Notes: generated by a model from the sequence alone, not told the origin. A stretch of DNA of 64,000 nucleotides from G963665005 sp963665005 (GCA_963665005.2 CAXXTQ010000001.1:1116001-1180000), one strand, 5' to 3'; shown: positions 49,896 to 59,000, counted from the first letter of the stretch. Program-made: numbers and translations.

Positions 49896-50720
49896 TCAAA
49901 AACCTTCGCCGAGAACTTCTTTTACATCGGCGACAATTATAAAAGCTTCGCTGTCTATTCTTTTCACCAGTTTTTTGAGCTTAGTGCCTTCTCCGCGCCA
50001 TTTCAGCACGCACAATAAAACATTCCTTTGTTTACCGCTGAACTGACCTTTGGCAGAAAAAGAGGTTACTCCGCGGTTCATCTGCAGTAATATTACCTTT
50101 GCTATCTGTTCGCTTTTATCAGAGATTATATAAAAAGCTTTTGCTGCGTTTAGCCCTACCGTAAAAAAGTCTATGACTTTAATGGCTATAAAAAGTGAAG
50201 CGATGGCGTAAAGAGCCATTTCGGGTTTGAATACAAATGCAGAAGATGCGATTACTACAAAATCTATGCCAAAAACAAAAGCGCCAATACCTATATGGCT
50301 GAACTTTGAGTTTAATATCTTTGCCGCCATATCCGTGCCTCCAGTGCTGCCGCCAAAGCGTATTACGATACCTACACCTATGCCCACAAGGACGCCACCG
50401 TAAACTGCGCCGAGAAAAAGATCCTGGCCGCCCGCTGGGATTGGAATGGCCTCGGCAATAATCGAATATGCAGCGATTGCGTAAGCTGTTTTTATCGCAA
50501 AGCTTTTCCCGAGCAATCGGAATCCGAATATAAAAAGGGGAATGTTCAGCCCTATTATACTTATCCCGAGCGGGATTGAAAATATGTGATAGAATATAGT
50601 TGCTATTCCGCTAACGCCACCGGCGGCTATTTTATTAGGCACAAGAAAAAAGTTCAGGCCCGCGACGGCAATCGCAACGCCCGCCAGTATAATGATATAT
50701 TCAAAGATTTTTTTCTTCAT
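49896..50720 (-). CDS. YitT family membrane protein (DUF161/DUF2179)
   Basis: A 274-residue protein: five to six membrane segments in the first 190 residues (LNFFLVPNKIAAGGVSGIATIFYHIFSIPLGI; GAVYGGVLVGIGVGIVIRFGGSTGGTDMAAKIL; DFFTVGLNAAKAFYIIS) and a C-terminal soluble DUF2179 domain (RGVTSFSAKGQFSGKQRNVLLCVLKWRGEGTKLKKLVKRIDSEAFIIVADVKEVLGEGF). This is the whole YitT pattern. The family is widespread in Firmicutes; transport functions have been suggested but none can be assigned here. Confidence 0.9.
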   Translation of the reverse strand: MKKKIFEYIIILAGVAIAVAGLNFFLVPNKIAAGGVSGIATIFYHIFSIPLGISIIGLNIPLFIFGFRLLGKSFAIKTAYAIAAYSIIAEAIPIPAGGQDLFLGAVYGGVLVGIGVGIVIRFGGSTGGTDMAAKILNSKFSHIGIGAFVFGIDFVVIASSAFVFKPEMALYAIASLFIAIKVIDFFTVGLNAAKAFYIISDKSEQIAKVILLQMNRGVTSFSAKGQFSGKQRNVLLCVLKWRGEGTKLKKLVKRIDSEAFIIVADVKEVLGEGF

Positions 50721-50754
50721 GTTGCCTCCCGTTTAAATATTTACGACACGAAAA

Positions 50755-50783
50755 AAGCGGAAAGAAATTTCCTTCCGCCTTAG
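50755..50783 (-). terminator. Terminator after the mazF-like gene
   Basis: On the minus strand GGCGGAAGGAAATTTCTTTCCGC forms a self-paired stem and is followed by TTTTTT. Confidence 0.8.
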
Positions 50784-50794
50784 TTTTCGTCAAT

Positions 50795-51139
50795 TTACTT
50801 ATTTTTATCAAACCCCATGCTTACAAAAATCGCTTCGTCTATTCTAAGCATATCCTTCTCGTTAAGCCGCCCCATTTTTTTTATCAGCCTTGTCTTATCT
50901 ATAGTCCGAATTTGCTCTAAAAGCACAACACTTTTTTCGGCCAGCGTATCTTGCTCGATTATTATATGAGTAGGCAAGCGCGCCTTTGCAAGGTTAGACG
51001 TTATGGCTGCAACGATTACCGTCGGGCTAAACCTGTTGCCGGTATCGTTTTGTATTATGAGCACGGGACGTATGCCGCCTTGTTCAGATCCGGTAACGGG
51101 GTTTAAATCCGCGTAGTAAATATCCCCTCGCTCTATCAT
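50795..51139 (-). CDS. MazF/PemK-family endoribonuclease toxin
   Basis: A 114-residue protein close to Bacillus NdoA/MazF. RGDIYYADLNPVTGSEQGGIRPVLIIQNDTGNRFSPTVIVAAITS contains the conserved RGD and GSEQGGIRPV with the catalytic Arg; THIIIE and LLEQIRTIDKTRL are also typical. It cuts single-stranded RNA. In Firmicutes the antitoxin gene normally lies directly upstream; here the upstream neighbour is an amidohydrolase gene, and the 70-base gap has no open frame, so no adjacent antitoxin is seen. A terminator follows it. Confidence 0.92.
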   Translation of the reverse strand: MIERGDIYYADLNPVTGSEQGGIRPVLIIQNDTGNRFSPTVIVAAITSNLAKARLPTHIIIEQDTLAEKSVVLLEQIRTIDKTRLIKKMGRLNEKDMLRIDEAIFVSMGFDKNK

Positions 51140-51210
51140 ACCTCACCCCGCCTATACTGTTTTGGTCTCCCTTAATATAATATGACCAAACGTTAAAAGG
51201 TGACAGCGTT

Positions 51211-51996
51211 TTAATCGAGCAGCGACAGAGCGTTTTTATAAAGTATTTTATCGATATCAGAGGAGGGCAGATTAAGTGAAGTGATAGTTTTTATAGCTTC
51301 GTCCTGTCTTCTCCAGGGAGAGTCGGTGCCAAAGAGTATTTTTTCTGCTCCGTGTTTATTTATCAAACGTTCCATGCCCGAGTTTTTTAATTTGTAGTAA
51401 GAATAAGAAGTATCAAAAAAAACATCCTCTCCGACTAAAAGCTCTTCAACATCGCGCCAAAGTCCGTGAGAGCCCATATGCGCGGCTATTAACGTTAAAC
51501 CTTTGACAGATCCTAGTATATTTTTTATCATCAGGGGAGTGCAGTGTACAAGCGCGGGGTATCCGATATCTACGCCCGCATGGAACATGACTATAAGCCC
51601 AAGGTCGCGCAGCATTTCATACAGCGGCATCATGCGCGGCTCGTCCGCAAAAAAATGCTGGTAATCGGGATGAAGCTTTACTCCGACAAACCCATCTTCT
51701 TTTAGTTTTGCCGCAGCGCTTGCCAAATCTTTGTCCTCGGGGTGCAGTGTGCCAAAGACATTGATTTTATCGTCAGTATTCTCCTTCGCCCACTCGTTAA
51801 TTACGCGAACCTGAGAAGGCTTTGTCGCAATGGGGAGGATCACGCTTTTATCCACACCGCAAGCTTTCATATGCTTTTTCAGCCCATTTATCGTGCCGTT
51901 GTGCACAGCTGTGATACTGCCGGTTTCTTCAAGTGAAGAAATTGCAGCTTTAGCCACCGAATCTGCGAAACAATGCGTGTGAAAATCTATAACCAT
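51211..51996 (-). CDS. Amidohydrolase family protein (amidohydrolase 2 type)
   Basis: A 261-residue TIM-barrel hydrolase or decarboxylase. IDFHTHCF at the N-terminus gives the two metal-binding His residues; GVKLHPDYQHF (about residue 106), VMFHAGVD (about 138), LIAAHMGSHG (about 171) and ILFGTDSPWRRQ (catalytic Asp, about 227) complete the metal site. Members act on varied lactones, amides or carboxylates, and no neighbour narrows it. The gene is a likely single unit between ytxC and mazF. Confidence 0.85.
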   Translation of the reverse strand: MVIDFHTHCFADSVAKAAISSLEETGSITAVHNGTINGLKKHMKACGVDKSVILPIATKPSQVRVINEWAKENTDDKINVFGTLHPEDKDLASAAAKLKEDGFVGVKLHPDYQHFFADEPRMMPLYEMLRDLGLIVMFHAGVDIGYPALVHCTPLMIKNILGSVKGLTLIAAHMGSHGLWRDVEELLVGEDVFFDTSYSYYKLKNSGMERLINKHGAEKILFGTDSPWRRQDEAIKTITSLNLPSSDIDKILYKNALSLLD

Positions 51997-52077
51997 AAAA
52001 TAATTCCCCTGATTTTATTTTAATATAATTTTACTATATCAAGGAATTATTTTCAACTAAGGTCATTTTAAGGATTT

Positions 52078-52911
52078 TCATATCATATCTTCAGAAAACT
52101 CTACACGTTTTCCAAAGATGTCTTTTATAGTTTCAAGAATACGCGCGTCCCAGAATCTTTCTTTATTGTGAACTATAATACAAAGAGGAGCCATATTTAC
52201 CAGTGCGCTGAGCAGCGCGTCATCCTTGTCGATATTCGCGGATAGTTTGCCCCGAAGAAGGCAAAGGCGTTCATCAAGCAGCATATAATCTCCGTGCCCA
52301 TCGATGCAAAGATGCACTTTTTTTTCTCTCGGAATACGAATATTTATAAATAAGCGAAGTATCTCGACAAATTCAATATATTCTTTTTTACGCAGGTATT
52401 CTTCTACGCATGCCAGAAGCTCTTTCTCCCAAGTCTTTATATAGTCTTTCATTCTAAAGCGCATGAACCCCTCTAGCATAATCATTTGTGTTTCATTTTC
52501 TGCTATCAATTCTAAAAGCCTTGATTTGACTTTGCCTTTACACAAGGCAACTTCATTTTTCTGGCCGGAAGTACCGTACCACAGCTTTTTTAAAACGCGC
52601 ACCAATATATCGCATTGTTCTCTTTCTGACAGAAAATAATAATCAGATTTTAGCAAGCTTACCATATAGCGTATCTGTAAATTTTCAACAATGATATCCG
52701 CAAGTATTCCGCAAAGTATAGAATTTTCTTTCTGACGGCAGTGTTCGCAATCGGACACCTCTAATTTTGCAAAGCGCCCGTCCGTACCGTCTATTTCACT
52801 TGCGTTTATCATGCATCCATGCCTTTGCGCATCGTGCGCTCTGTTCGCAATAAGCGGTTTTAACATAAGCCCTTTTTCTTCAAGCCCTACAAAAATCTCA
52901 ATAAAGATCAC
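52078..52911 (-). CDS. ytxC: YtxC-like sporulation protein
   Basis: A 277-residue protein. The C-terminal half, ELIAENETQMIMLEGFMRFRMKDYIKTWEKELLACVEEYLRKKEYIEFVEILRLFINIRIPREKKVHLCIDGHGDYMLLDE, is the signature of the YtxC family of Firmicutes, whose genes commonly neighbour thrS, as here. The exact job is unknown. The start is uncertain: GTG at 52911 gives the family's usual N-terminus but its ribosome site is very close; ATG at 52866 is the alternative. Confidence 0.78.
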   Translation of the reverse strand: MIFIEIFVGLEEKGLMLKPLIANRAHDAQRHGCMINASEIDGTDGRFAKLEVSDCEHCRQKENSILCGILADIIVENLQIRYMVSLLKSDYYFLSEREQCDILVRVLKKLWYGTSGQKNEVALCKGKVKSRLLELIAENETQMIMLEGFMRFRMKDYIKTWEKELLACVEEYLRKKEYIEFVEILRLFINIRIPREKKVHLCIDGHGDYMLLDERLCLLRGKLSANIDKDDALLSALVNMAPLCIIVHNKERFWDARILETIKDIFGKRVEFSEDMI

Positions 52912-53119
52912 AACCTTTTTTTATCCGTTCTATATAATTTATGCCAAGCAATAATAAACGTTTCTTACATTAATTTTTACATTCGGATAAAATACTATCG
53001 ATGTAATATTTGTAAGTTGCGCCTTTCAATGCTTTGATAAAAAAGAATTTTTATCCATGCTTGTATTAATAAAGCTTATTATGATAATGTATAGAAAAAG
53101 CGTTAGAAAGATAAAGTTT

Positions 53120-53710
53120 ATGGAACAAAGAATTATTGAATCTGCGAATAAATATAAAGAAAAAGCGAATAAACTGGAAGATTTAAGCATAGATATCGAC
53201 GGCGAAGAAAACACGCCTGCATTTGTGATGTCTGCGCTTATACGTCTTTATCTGGCAAAAAAACTCGAAATTGGGCTGGAGAAATGTCAGGAGTTTTTAA
53301 ACGAAGATACAAAAATGGCTGTATTTGACGCTATCGAACAGGCGGCAGACGCAATAGAAAAGGCTTCGGACAAAAGTTTTGATATAATAGATGCGCACGC
53401 AAATGAGAATGCAGGTTTTTCAAAAATGATAGACGGATTATCGGTAAATTCGGGAGAAAACGATTTGCCGGAGCTTCTTTTAAAGCTTTACAAATGCGAA
53501 GGAATTATCCGTATGGCGTACAGGTGCGCAAAAAAGTATCCTGTCTATGGTATTTCGACGGGCTGGGAGCGGCAGGGTAGGGCGAATAATGCCGCCGAGC
53601 CTGAAGACGCAATTATGCGTGATATGGGAGTCGATATAGAAGAGCTTTTAAAAATTCGGCTTGAACTTATAGAAAAAATCGGAAGCCTTAGAAAGTCAAA
53701 GAAGCTTTAA
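53120..53710 (+). CDS. Hypothetical cytoplasmic protein, unknown family
   Basis: A 196-residue, mostly helical, acidic protein without signal peptide or membrane segment. Features: helical N-terminus (MEQRIIESANKYKEKANKLEDLS), a middle part with repeated AADAIEKASDKSFD, and a C-terminal stretch IMRDMGVDIEELLKIRLELIEKIGSLRKSKK. No family is recognised. The frame is open back to 53057, but 53057-53105 looks like a promoter (TTGTAT...TAATGT), so I start at the ATG of 53120, which has only a weak AGAAAG site. Spacing to the next gene is 110 bases with its own promoter-like sequence. Confidence 0.6.
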   Translation: MEQRIIESANKYKEKANKLEDLSIDIDGEENTPAFVMSALIRLYLAKKLEIGLEKCQEFLNEDTKMAVFDAIEQAADAIEKASDKSFDIIDAHANENAGFSKMIDGLSVNSGENDLPELLLKLYKCEGIIRMAYRCAKKYPVYGISTGWERQGRANNAAEPEDAIMRDMGVDIEELLKIRLELIEKIGSLRKSKKL

Positions 53711-53819
53711 TTATAAAGCCCTGCTAAGAGCTCGGAAAATGTAAAAACAGCGACAATATTTGTAGATTATGCGCTGCGATTATGTTATATTATAAGTGTA
53801 AAATGAAAGGAGTCTTAAA

Positions 53820-54383
53820 ATGAAAAGAGTATTAATTGTTTTGTTTACGGCGATTGTTATAATCGGCCTTGCAGCATGCGGCGCACCTCCGAAGAACAAC
53901 GATGATGATAATGGAGGCGGTTGGGGAGATAATGATAATGATCTTACGCCTCAAGAAGAAGCTCAGGCAGAAGCGATGATTGAAGATATGATAGGTGAAG
54001 ATGTCGATATAGATATCGATGACGGCGGAGATTCTGTTACCATAAATTCAGGAGACGAAGAGGTGTCTTTTGAAGGCAGCGAAAACGGAATGGCCTGGCC
54101 GACGGATGAGCTTCCGTCTAACGTGCCCGTTCTAAGCGGCGTTAAGGTTGTTGGTAAAATTAACGTTGGAAATGGAGTTTCGCTGGCTTTTGAAGGCTGC
54201 AGCAACAGCATGGGAGAAAAGTATGTTAACGAAATGAAAGCTATGGGCTGGGAAATCACTATGGAAATGGAAGCTGACGGAGTTCATATGACAACGGCGC
54301 AGAATGGCGATGAATATATGCAATTTTCGTGGTCGGAAGAGGATAACGGTGAAGGTGGAATGACATACAGTAAAGATGAATAG
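53820..54383 (+). CDS. Acidic lipoprotein, unknown function
   Basis: A 187-residue exported protein. Signal peptide with lipobox LAAC (Cys20), then an extremely acidic, glycine-rich linker (residues 22-85, many Asp/Asn/Glu), and a folded C-terminal part (about 88-187) with WPTDELPSNVPVLSGVKVVGKI and MKAMGWEITMEMEADGVHMTTAQNGDEYMQFSW. The folded part is a small beta domain seen in other clostridial lipoproteins of unknown role. AAAGGAG ribosome site; a two-way terminator follows at 54404-54446. Confidence 0.75.
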   Translation: MKRVLIVLFTAIVIIGLAACGAPPKNNDDDNGGGWGDNDNDLTPQEEAQAEAMIEDMIGEDVDIDIDDGGDSVTINSGDEEVSFEGSENGMAWPTDELPSNVPVLSGVKVVGKINVGNGVSLAFEGCSNSMGEKYVNEMKAMGWEITMEMEADGVHMTTAQNGDEYMQFSWSEEDNGEGGMTYSKDE

Positions 54384-54403
54384 CATAATATAAAATTAAA
54401 CGA

Positions 54404-54446
54404 AAAAAATGCCCGCTTGTTTTTCGCAAACAGGGCATTTTTTAAT
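54404..54446. terminator. Bidirectional terminator
   Basis: AAAAAATGCCC and GGGCATTTTTT form the stem around an imperfect inner arm, with A and T runs at the two ends. It lies between the convergent lipoprotein and L,D-transpeptidase genes. Confidence 0.85.
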
Positions 54447-54456
54447 GCAGTGATAT

Positions 54457-55395
54457 TTATGCAAGCCCTTCGGGATCGTCTTCTTCTGGCTCATCCGGAA
54501 TAGTTTCAAGGTATTTAGAGTAAGCGTCGCCCTCCCAGCCCGGCCAAGCTTCGGTGATGGTTATTTGCCCTGGCCTTAACCCCGGGCGGCTGTCCGGCCT
54601 TTCAGGGAATATAAACTGCTCTTTTATCGCCGCGGCATCGGTATCTTCCTTATCGCCGCGAATAATATCCGCACTTGTTCCCGGCGCGATATTATAATAT
54701 ACCCATCTTGCGTCGGGCACGAACATGCGCACGCATCCGTGCGAAGCTCTTGTACCAAGTTTGTTATAAGATATTGTATAGCTGTTGGCGTTTTTCGAAG
54801 AATATATAAGCGAATGACAGAAAATATTGCCCGTTATATCGCGCCAGTACTGGCCGTAAACGCCATAGCTGTAAAAACACCCAAAACGCACGTATTTTGA
54901 GCCCATTGTAAACTCACCTTTTGGCGTAGGCAGAGAACGGCTTCCTGTGGTTGCAACCATATATCTAACGGGCACGGTGTATTCGCCCGCGTCGTCTTTA
55001 GCAAATACAGTGATGAACTGGTGATATTCGTTAATTACCATTTTGTATGTGCCTGCAGGCGGGGGCGGGGGTATTTCTGATTCATCGTCATAAATTCCGT
55101 TATCGCCGACAAGCTCTTCAAATGCCATCAATGTTGTAGGCGCGAGAGCGCTGAAAGACAAATCGTTCTTTTCCAAACCCAAAGGCTCCGGAATAGGTAC
55201 GGGAGTCGGTTCGGGAGCTTGCGTTGGTTCTTGTGTAGGCGAAGGAGAAGGTTCGGGAGTTTTCACAACTGCGACAGGAGTATTGTCTATTTGCGGCAAA
55301 AACATATCAAAGACGCCGAATATACCGCATAGCACGGCGGCGGTCGCTAAGCATGCGGCAAGACAAAGAAGTATTATAGTGGTTTTTTTCAACAC
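54457..55395 (-). CDS. L,D-transpeptidase (YkuD domain)
   Basis: A 312-residue membrane-anchored protein: N-terminal helix (residues 5-30), a proline/glutamate/threonine-rich linker (45-75), then the catalytic domain (about 115-245) with YHQFITVF, TPKGEFTMGSKY and the active-site motif SHGCVRM (Cys about 219). Such enzymes make 3-3 cross-links in peptidoglycan or attach proteins to it; several work in spore or vegetative walls. The C-terminal tail (about 60 residues, rich in Pro, Glu and Asp) is unusual and may hang outside. Confidence 0.9.
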   Translation of the reverse strand: MLKKTTIILLCLAACLATAAVLCGIFGVFDMFLPQIDNTPVAVVKTPEPSPSPTQEPTQAPEPTPVPIPEPLGLEKNDLSFSALAPTTLMAFEELVGDNGIYDDESEIPPPPPAGTYKMVINEYHQFITVFAKDDAGEYTVPVRYMVATTGSRSLPTPKGEFTMGSKYVRFGCFYSYGVYGQYWRDITGNIFCHSLIYSSKNANSYTISYNKLGTRASHGCVRMFVPDARWVYYNIAPGTSADIIRGDKEDTDAAAIKEQFIFPERPDSRPGLRPGQITITEAWPGWEGDAYSKYLETIPDEPEEDDPEGLA

Positions 55396-55584
55396 AAACC
55401 TCCAGAAAACGACTTATTATTACAAAAATATATTTTTTATAATATAATAGATTTTATGTGAAGTCAAAACTAAAATAGACTATTAATTAAATTATATCTT
55501 ATTAGCAAAATCGCAAACAATTTTTTATGGAAAATGCAGGCTTTGTGGAATATACTATAATCATTAACAGCAAAAAGGTGCGAT

Positions 55585-57204
55585 ATGAAAAAATATTGTT
55601 ACATCACGAACGACGGTGAAAATTACAGCGAGCATGAAATAACGCAGGGTATGCGTTTATGCGATATAAAAGGCAGGAAAGGCGATACAGTTTGTGCGCT
55701 TTCAAACGGCAGTATAGTTTCGCTTGCATATGTACCCGAAGCTGGCGATAAAATACAGTTTCTTGCGCCAAATGACGATGAATGCGCGTCGCGGGTATTT
55801 TTAAGGGGAGCTTCTTTTTTGTTGTACTGCGCCGCAAAAGAGCTTTTCCCAAAAAGAGCGCTGCTAATAGACCATATGCTCTGCGGAGGCGCGTATTGTG
55901 AGTTGGGTGAGATCTCAGGGGCAGATATAAAAGCGCTTGAGAAAAAGATGTACGAATACATAAGCGAAGACGAGGATTTTGTGCTGTTGAGAATGCCTTT
56001 GCAAAAAGCTAAGAAAGTTATGCTAGAGCATGGTTTATATAAAAAAGAAGAGTTAGCTTCATTCGGGCAGGCGACGTTTTATGATTTATATGAGTTTAAC
56101 GGTTTGATAAACAGTTTTTACGGCGTTATGCCAAAAAGCTCGGGTTATTTAAAAGAGGTACGGCTCTTTGATTATTCGGAAGGTTTTATACTAAAATACC
56201 CTGCGCCTTTCAGGCAGGCGCACAAAGCGATTTGTGATGAGCCAAAATACGCGGCTGTTTTCAGCCAGGCAGAAAAATGGGCGGGCGTTTTATCTGCTTC
56301 ATACATTTCTGATATAAACAAAATGTCAAAAAACAATAAAATCGAAGAGTTTATTCAAATTAATGAAGCGCTTCATGAAAAGACGATTGCCCAAATCGCA
56401 AAGAAGATAACCTGCAAAAGCAATGTGCGCGTCGTTCTGATTGCCGGGCCGACTTCTTCGGGAAAGACTACTTTTGCGAAACGGCTTTTAACGCACATCC
56501 GCGTGCTTGGGAAAAAATGCCGCGCTATATCAATCGATGACTATTATAAAGACAGGGCAATGGTAGAAAAGGACAGCAACGGCGATTGCGATTTTGAAAG
56601 CCTTTCTGCGATCGATATAAAGAAATTTAATGAAGATTTAAATCTTTTGCTTAGCGGAAAAACGGCGTATATGCCAAAATATGATTTTATGACGGGAAAT
56701 AGAGAAAAGACAAGCCCTTTGCGCATAGATGGCGATATTCTGGTTATTGAAGGAATTCACGGTTTAAATGATGAACTGACAAAGCTAATTCCCGCCGCCG
56801 AGAAATTTAAAATTTTTATATCGCCTCTGACAACACTGAATCTAGACGAGCATAATGTGGTGATCCCGGAAGATTTACGGCTGCTGCGGCGGCTTGTGCG
56901 CGATAAACGCACAAGAGGTTTTTCGTTTGAACAGACATTTTCAATTTGGGATTCTGTACGCATAGGCGAATACCGGCACATATTGCCATATCAGAAAACC
57001 GCCGATATAATGTTTAATTCAACGCTGCTTTACGAGCCGCTTATATTAAAAAAATATTGCTATAACGAATTAAAACAGATGGCCTCAAAAAGTGAAAATT
57101 ATTCCAAGGCAGAAAATCTGGTTATGCTCCTTGATTATTTTTTAAGCCTTGAGCAAGACAGCGCTGTTCCCAAAAATAGTATAATAAGAGAGTTTATCGG
57201 ATAA
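55585..57204 (+). CDS. Uridine kinase-like protein with threonyl-tRNA-synthetase-like N-terminus
   Basis: A 539-residue two-part protein. Residues 1-65 resemble a TGS domain and 70-180 the editing-type domain of threonyl-tRNA synthetase (DHMLCGGAYCEL); the zinc or editing His pair is not preserved. Residues 280-490 are a P-loop kinase of the uridine kinase/phosphoribulokinase family: VVLIAGPTSSGKTTFAKRL (Walker A, about 283-301), ISIDDYYKD (about 318), VIEGIHGLND (about 385) and RRLVRDKRTRGFS (about 430). Homologues of this layout occur in Clostridia and Thermotoga; their substrate is not established. A possible -10 TATAAT lies at 55556-55561. Confidence 0.88.
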   Translation: MKKYCYITNDGENYSEHEITQGMRLCDIKGRKGDTVCALSNGSIVSLAYVPEAGDKIQFLAPNDDECASRVFLRGASFLLYCAAKELFPKRALLIDHMLCGGAYCELGEISGADIKALEKKMYEYISEDEDFVLLRMPLQKAKKVMLEHGLYKKEELASFGQATFYDLYEFNGLINSFYGVMPKSSGYLKEVRLFDYSEGFILKYPAPFRQAHKAICDEPKYAAVFSQAEKWAGVLSASYISDINKMSKNNKIEEFIQINEALHEKTIAQIAKKITCKSNVRVVLIAGPTSSGKTTFAKRLLTHIRVLGKKCRAISIDDYYKDRAMVEKDSNGDCDFESLSAIDIKKFNEDLNLLLSGKTAYMPKYDFMTGNREKTSPLRIDGDILVIEGIHGLNDELTKLIPAAEKFKIFISPLTTLNLDEHNVVIPEDLRLLRRLVRDKRTRGFSFEQTFSIWDSVRIGEYRHILPYQKTADIMFNSTLLYEPLILKKYCYNELKQMASKSENYSKAENLVMLLDYFLSLEQDSAVPKNSIIREFIG

Positions 57205-57283
57205 ATGGGCAAATATTCCCGCATCGAATAGTTCATAATTATGCTTCGATATGCTAAAAATAATATCGAAGGAGGACATTTTT

Positions 57284-57541
57284 ATGAAAAAACTGATTAT
57301 TGCAATATTGGTTATTATGGCGTTGGCCGTATTTTTTGGGGGATGTTCGGATAATAATAAGCAGCCGAAAAATACATCCAATTATATGCCGACAGCTACA
57401 TATTGGCCCGAGACTACGATGATGCCTGACGATTCGAGCAGCGGATTTACACCCGGAGCAAACACTACGCCTCGTGTAACCGTCACGCCCGGCATGGCGG
57501 CGCCCTCTGTAAGCCCAAGCCCAAATATGACGGGACAATAA
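57284..57541 (+). CDS. Small lipoprotein, threonine/proline-rich
   Basis: An 85-residue exported protein: signal peptide with lipobox FGGC (Cys21), then a flexible tail rich in Thr, Pro, Ser and Met (PTATYWPETTMMPDD..., VTVTPGMAAPSVSPSPNM). No fold is expected; function unknown. GAAGGAGG lies eight bases before the ATG; the ribosome site is in the right arm of a 9-bp stem (57244-57252 with 57263-57271), which might hide it. Confidence 0.75.
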   Translation: MKKLIIAILVIMALAVFFGGCSDNNKQPKNTSNYMPTATYWPETTMMPDDSSSGFTPGANTTPRVTVTPGMAAPSVSPSPNMTGQ

Positions 57542-57611
57542 AGAGCAGCAGAAAAATTAAGGGAATGTTTTGATGATTTCAAGGCGTTCTCTTTTTGCTG
57601 TTGTTTTATAA

Positions 57612-57642
57612 AAAAGGCCGGGATTCTAAGTTAAAACCCCGA
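57612..57642 (-). terminator. Terminator after the minus-strand lipoprotein gene
   Basis: On the minus strand GTCGGGG and TCCCGGC pair (two G-T pairs) and are followed by CTTTTTT. Confidence 0.6.
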
Positions 57643-57666
57643 CTTATTAGTATAAGGTTTTTTAGA

Positions 57667-58365
57667 TTAACACCAGTATACCTGCTCGACAAGTGTGACA
57701 TTTCCGTCGCTGTCGACATGAATATAAAAGAAATAGTCATAAAGATAAAGGTCAGCATCAAGGTTATATAATGCGAACACGTCTGCTACAGTAGAATCAA
57801 CGCCTTCGATGACCTGTGTGCCGTCAGCTTCAAACTGCAAACTAATAGGAACGTCTTTTAGGTCGATAGTACGAAGCTGAGTATTTGTATTTTTTTCTGT
57901 AAACTCGCCGTCGCCCCAATCGGCAACTTCTGCCTGTGCGTCGGCAAGCGTATAACCTTCGTGCTCTACTTTCCACTGTACGGCATCGTCTCCGGTAAGC
58001 ATTTCGAAATAGTCAAAATCGGCCCAGCCTCTTGCAGGGTCGTAAGATACCATATGAGCGTAGCTTGAATACATAGCCGGCCCGGAAGGCGGATCGGGGC
58101 TCATGCCTATTGGCGTTTGCTCGGGAGTGGGTGTTGCTAATGCGGCTTCATCGGGCGGCGTCTCTTCATCAGTTATAGGGCCGTCCTGTTCTTCCTCAGT
58201 GTTGGCTGCCGGTTCGGGCTCCGCTTCTGGAGTGGTTTTGGGCTGTACAGCCTCTGTTTCAGGCGGTTTTTCAGTCGATTGTATGATTTCAATCGTCGGG
58301 TTTTTTGCGCAAGAACAAAGCGTAATTATAAGCAGACAAACAAGCGGCAAAATAATTTTTTTCAT
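57667..58365 (-). CDS. Lipoprotein with Pro/Glu/Thr linker, unknown function
   Basis: A 232-residue exported protein. Signal peptide with lipobox LCSC (Cys19), a linker of about 75 residues rich in Glu, Pro and Thr, and a C-terminal domain (about 100-232) with GWADFDYFEMLTGDDAVQWKVEHEGYTLADAQAEVADWGDGEFTEKN and a closing YDYFFYIHVDSDGNVTLVEQVYWC. No family is recognised. The strong AGGGG ribosome site and a terminator after it suggest a single-gene unit. Confidence 0.72.
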   Translation of the reverse strand: MKKIILPLVCLLIITLCSCAKNPTIEIIQSTEKPPETEAVQPKTTPEAEPEPAANTEEEQDGPITDEETPPDEAALATPTPEQTPIGMSPDPPSGPAMYSSYAHMVSYDPARGWADFDYFEMLTGDDAVQWKVEHEGYTLADAQAEVADWGDGEFTEKNTNTQLRTIDLKDVPISLQFEADGTQVIEGVDSTVADVFALYNLDADLYLYDYFFYIHVDSDGNVTLVEQVYWC

Positions 58366-58436
58366 TTTAAACCCCTCCGTTAAAATTACTATTAGTATAT
58401 TACTATTTTACGCTTGTTATGGTATAAAATCAAATT

Positions 58437-58901
58437 TTATAAATTTTTCAGGCAGTTTAAAGCCCATTTTTCTGCGCGTTCCAATTCGTTTTCTAAAAGC
58501 GGCCCTTCGCTGTCCGCAACATAAAACCCTTCGGGTTCTGCTGCCGCTTTTCCGCCTTTTTTTATAAGACCGGCAAGCATAGGCTTTGCCGCATAGCCAA
58601 ATATCTTTACCATGAAATTCAAAACGCGCGATTTAACCAGCTTTAGCGATAGTCTGGTGTCAAAAGCTGCAACCATAATACCGTTAAGGCTGTCTTTATC
58701 AAGCTTCTTTATCCATCCCGAGACAGCCGGCGTAGCGTTAAAGGCTCGCGTCGGAGAGCCGACGATAAGCAGCTCAAGGCCGTCTAAAGCGGCAGGTGTT
58801 ATGTCTGAAACTTTTATTACTTTTGCGTCTATCGCGACGCCCATAGCCACAGCAATTTTTTCGGTATTGCCAAAGACCGAATCGTAAATTATTAGTTTCA
58901 T
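58437..58901 (-). CDS. Flavodoxin family protein
   Basis: A 154-residue flavodoxin-like protein. IIYDSVFGNTEKIAVAMG at the N-terminus is the FMN phosphate loop (usual T-x-T/S-G-N-T, here SVFGNT); LLIVGSPTRAFNATPAVSGWI (about residue 45) is the isoalloxazine loop. It probably carries electrons or acts as a quinone/flavin oxidoreductase. The C-terminus is short and no partner gene is adjacent. Confidence 0.85.
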   Translation of the reverse strand: MKLIIYDSVFGNTEKIAVAMGVAIDAKVIKVSDITPAALDGLELLIVGSPTRAFNATPAVSGWIKKLDKDSLNGIMVAAFDTRLSLKLVKSRVLNFMVKIFGYAAKPMLAGLIKKGGKAAAEPEGFYVADSEGPLLENELERAEKWALNCLKNL

Positions 58902-59000
58902 AAAAAACCTCCATTAAATAACGCTTTTATTCATTATATCAAAAATTATAAAACTATTAAATTTTTATTATATACAGGTATAAAAGAAATAAAATATGGA

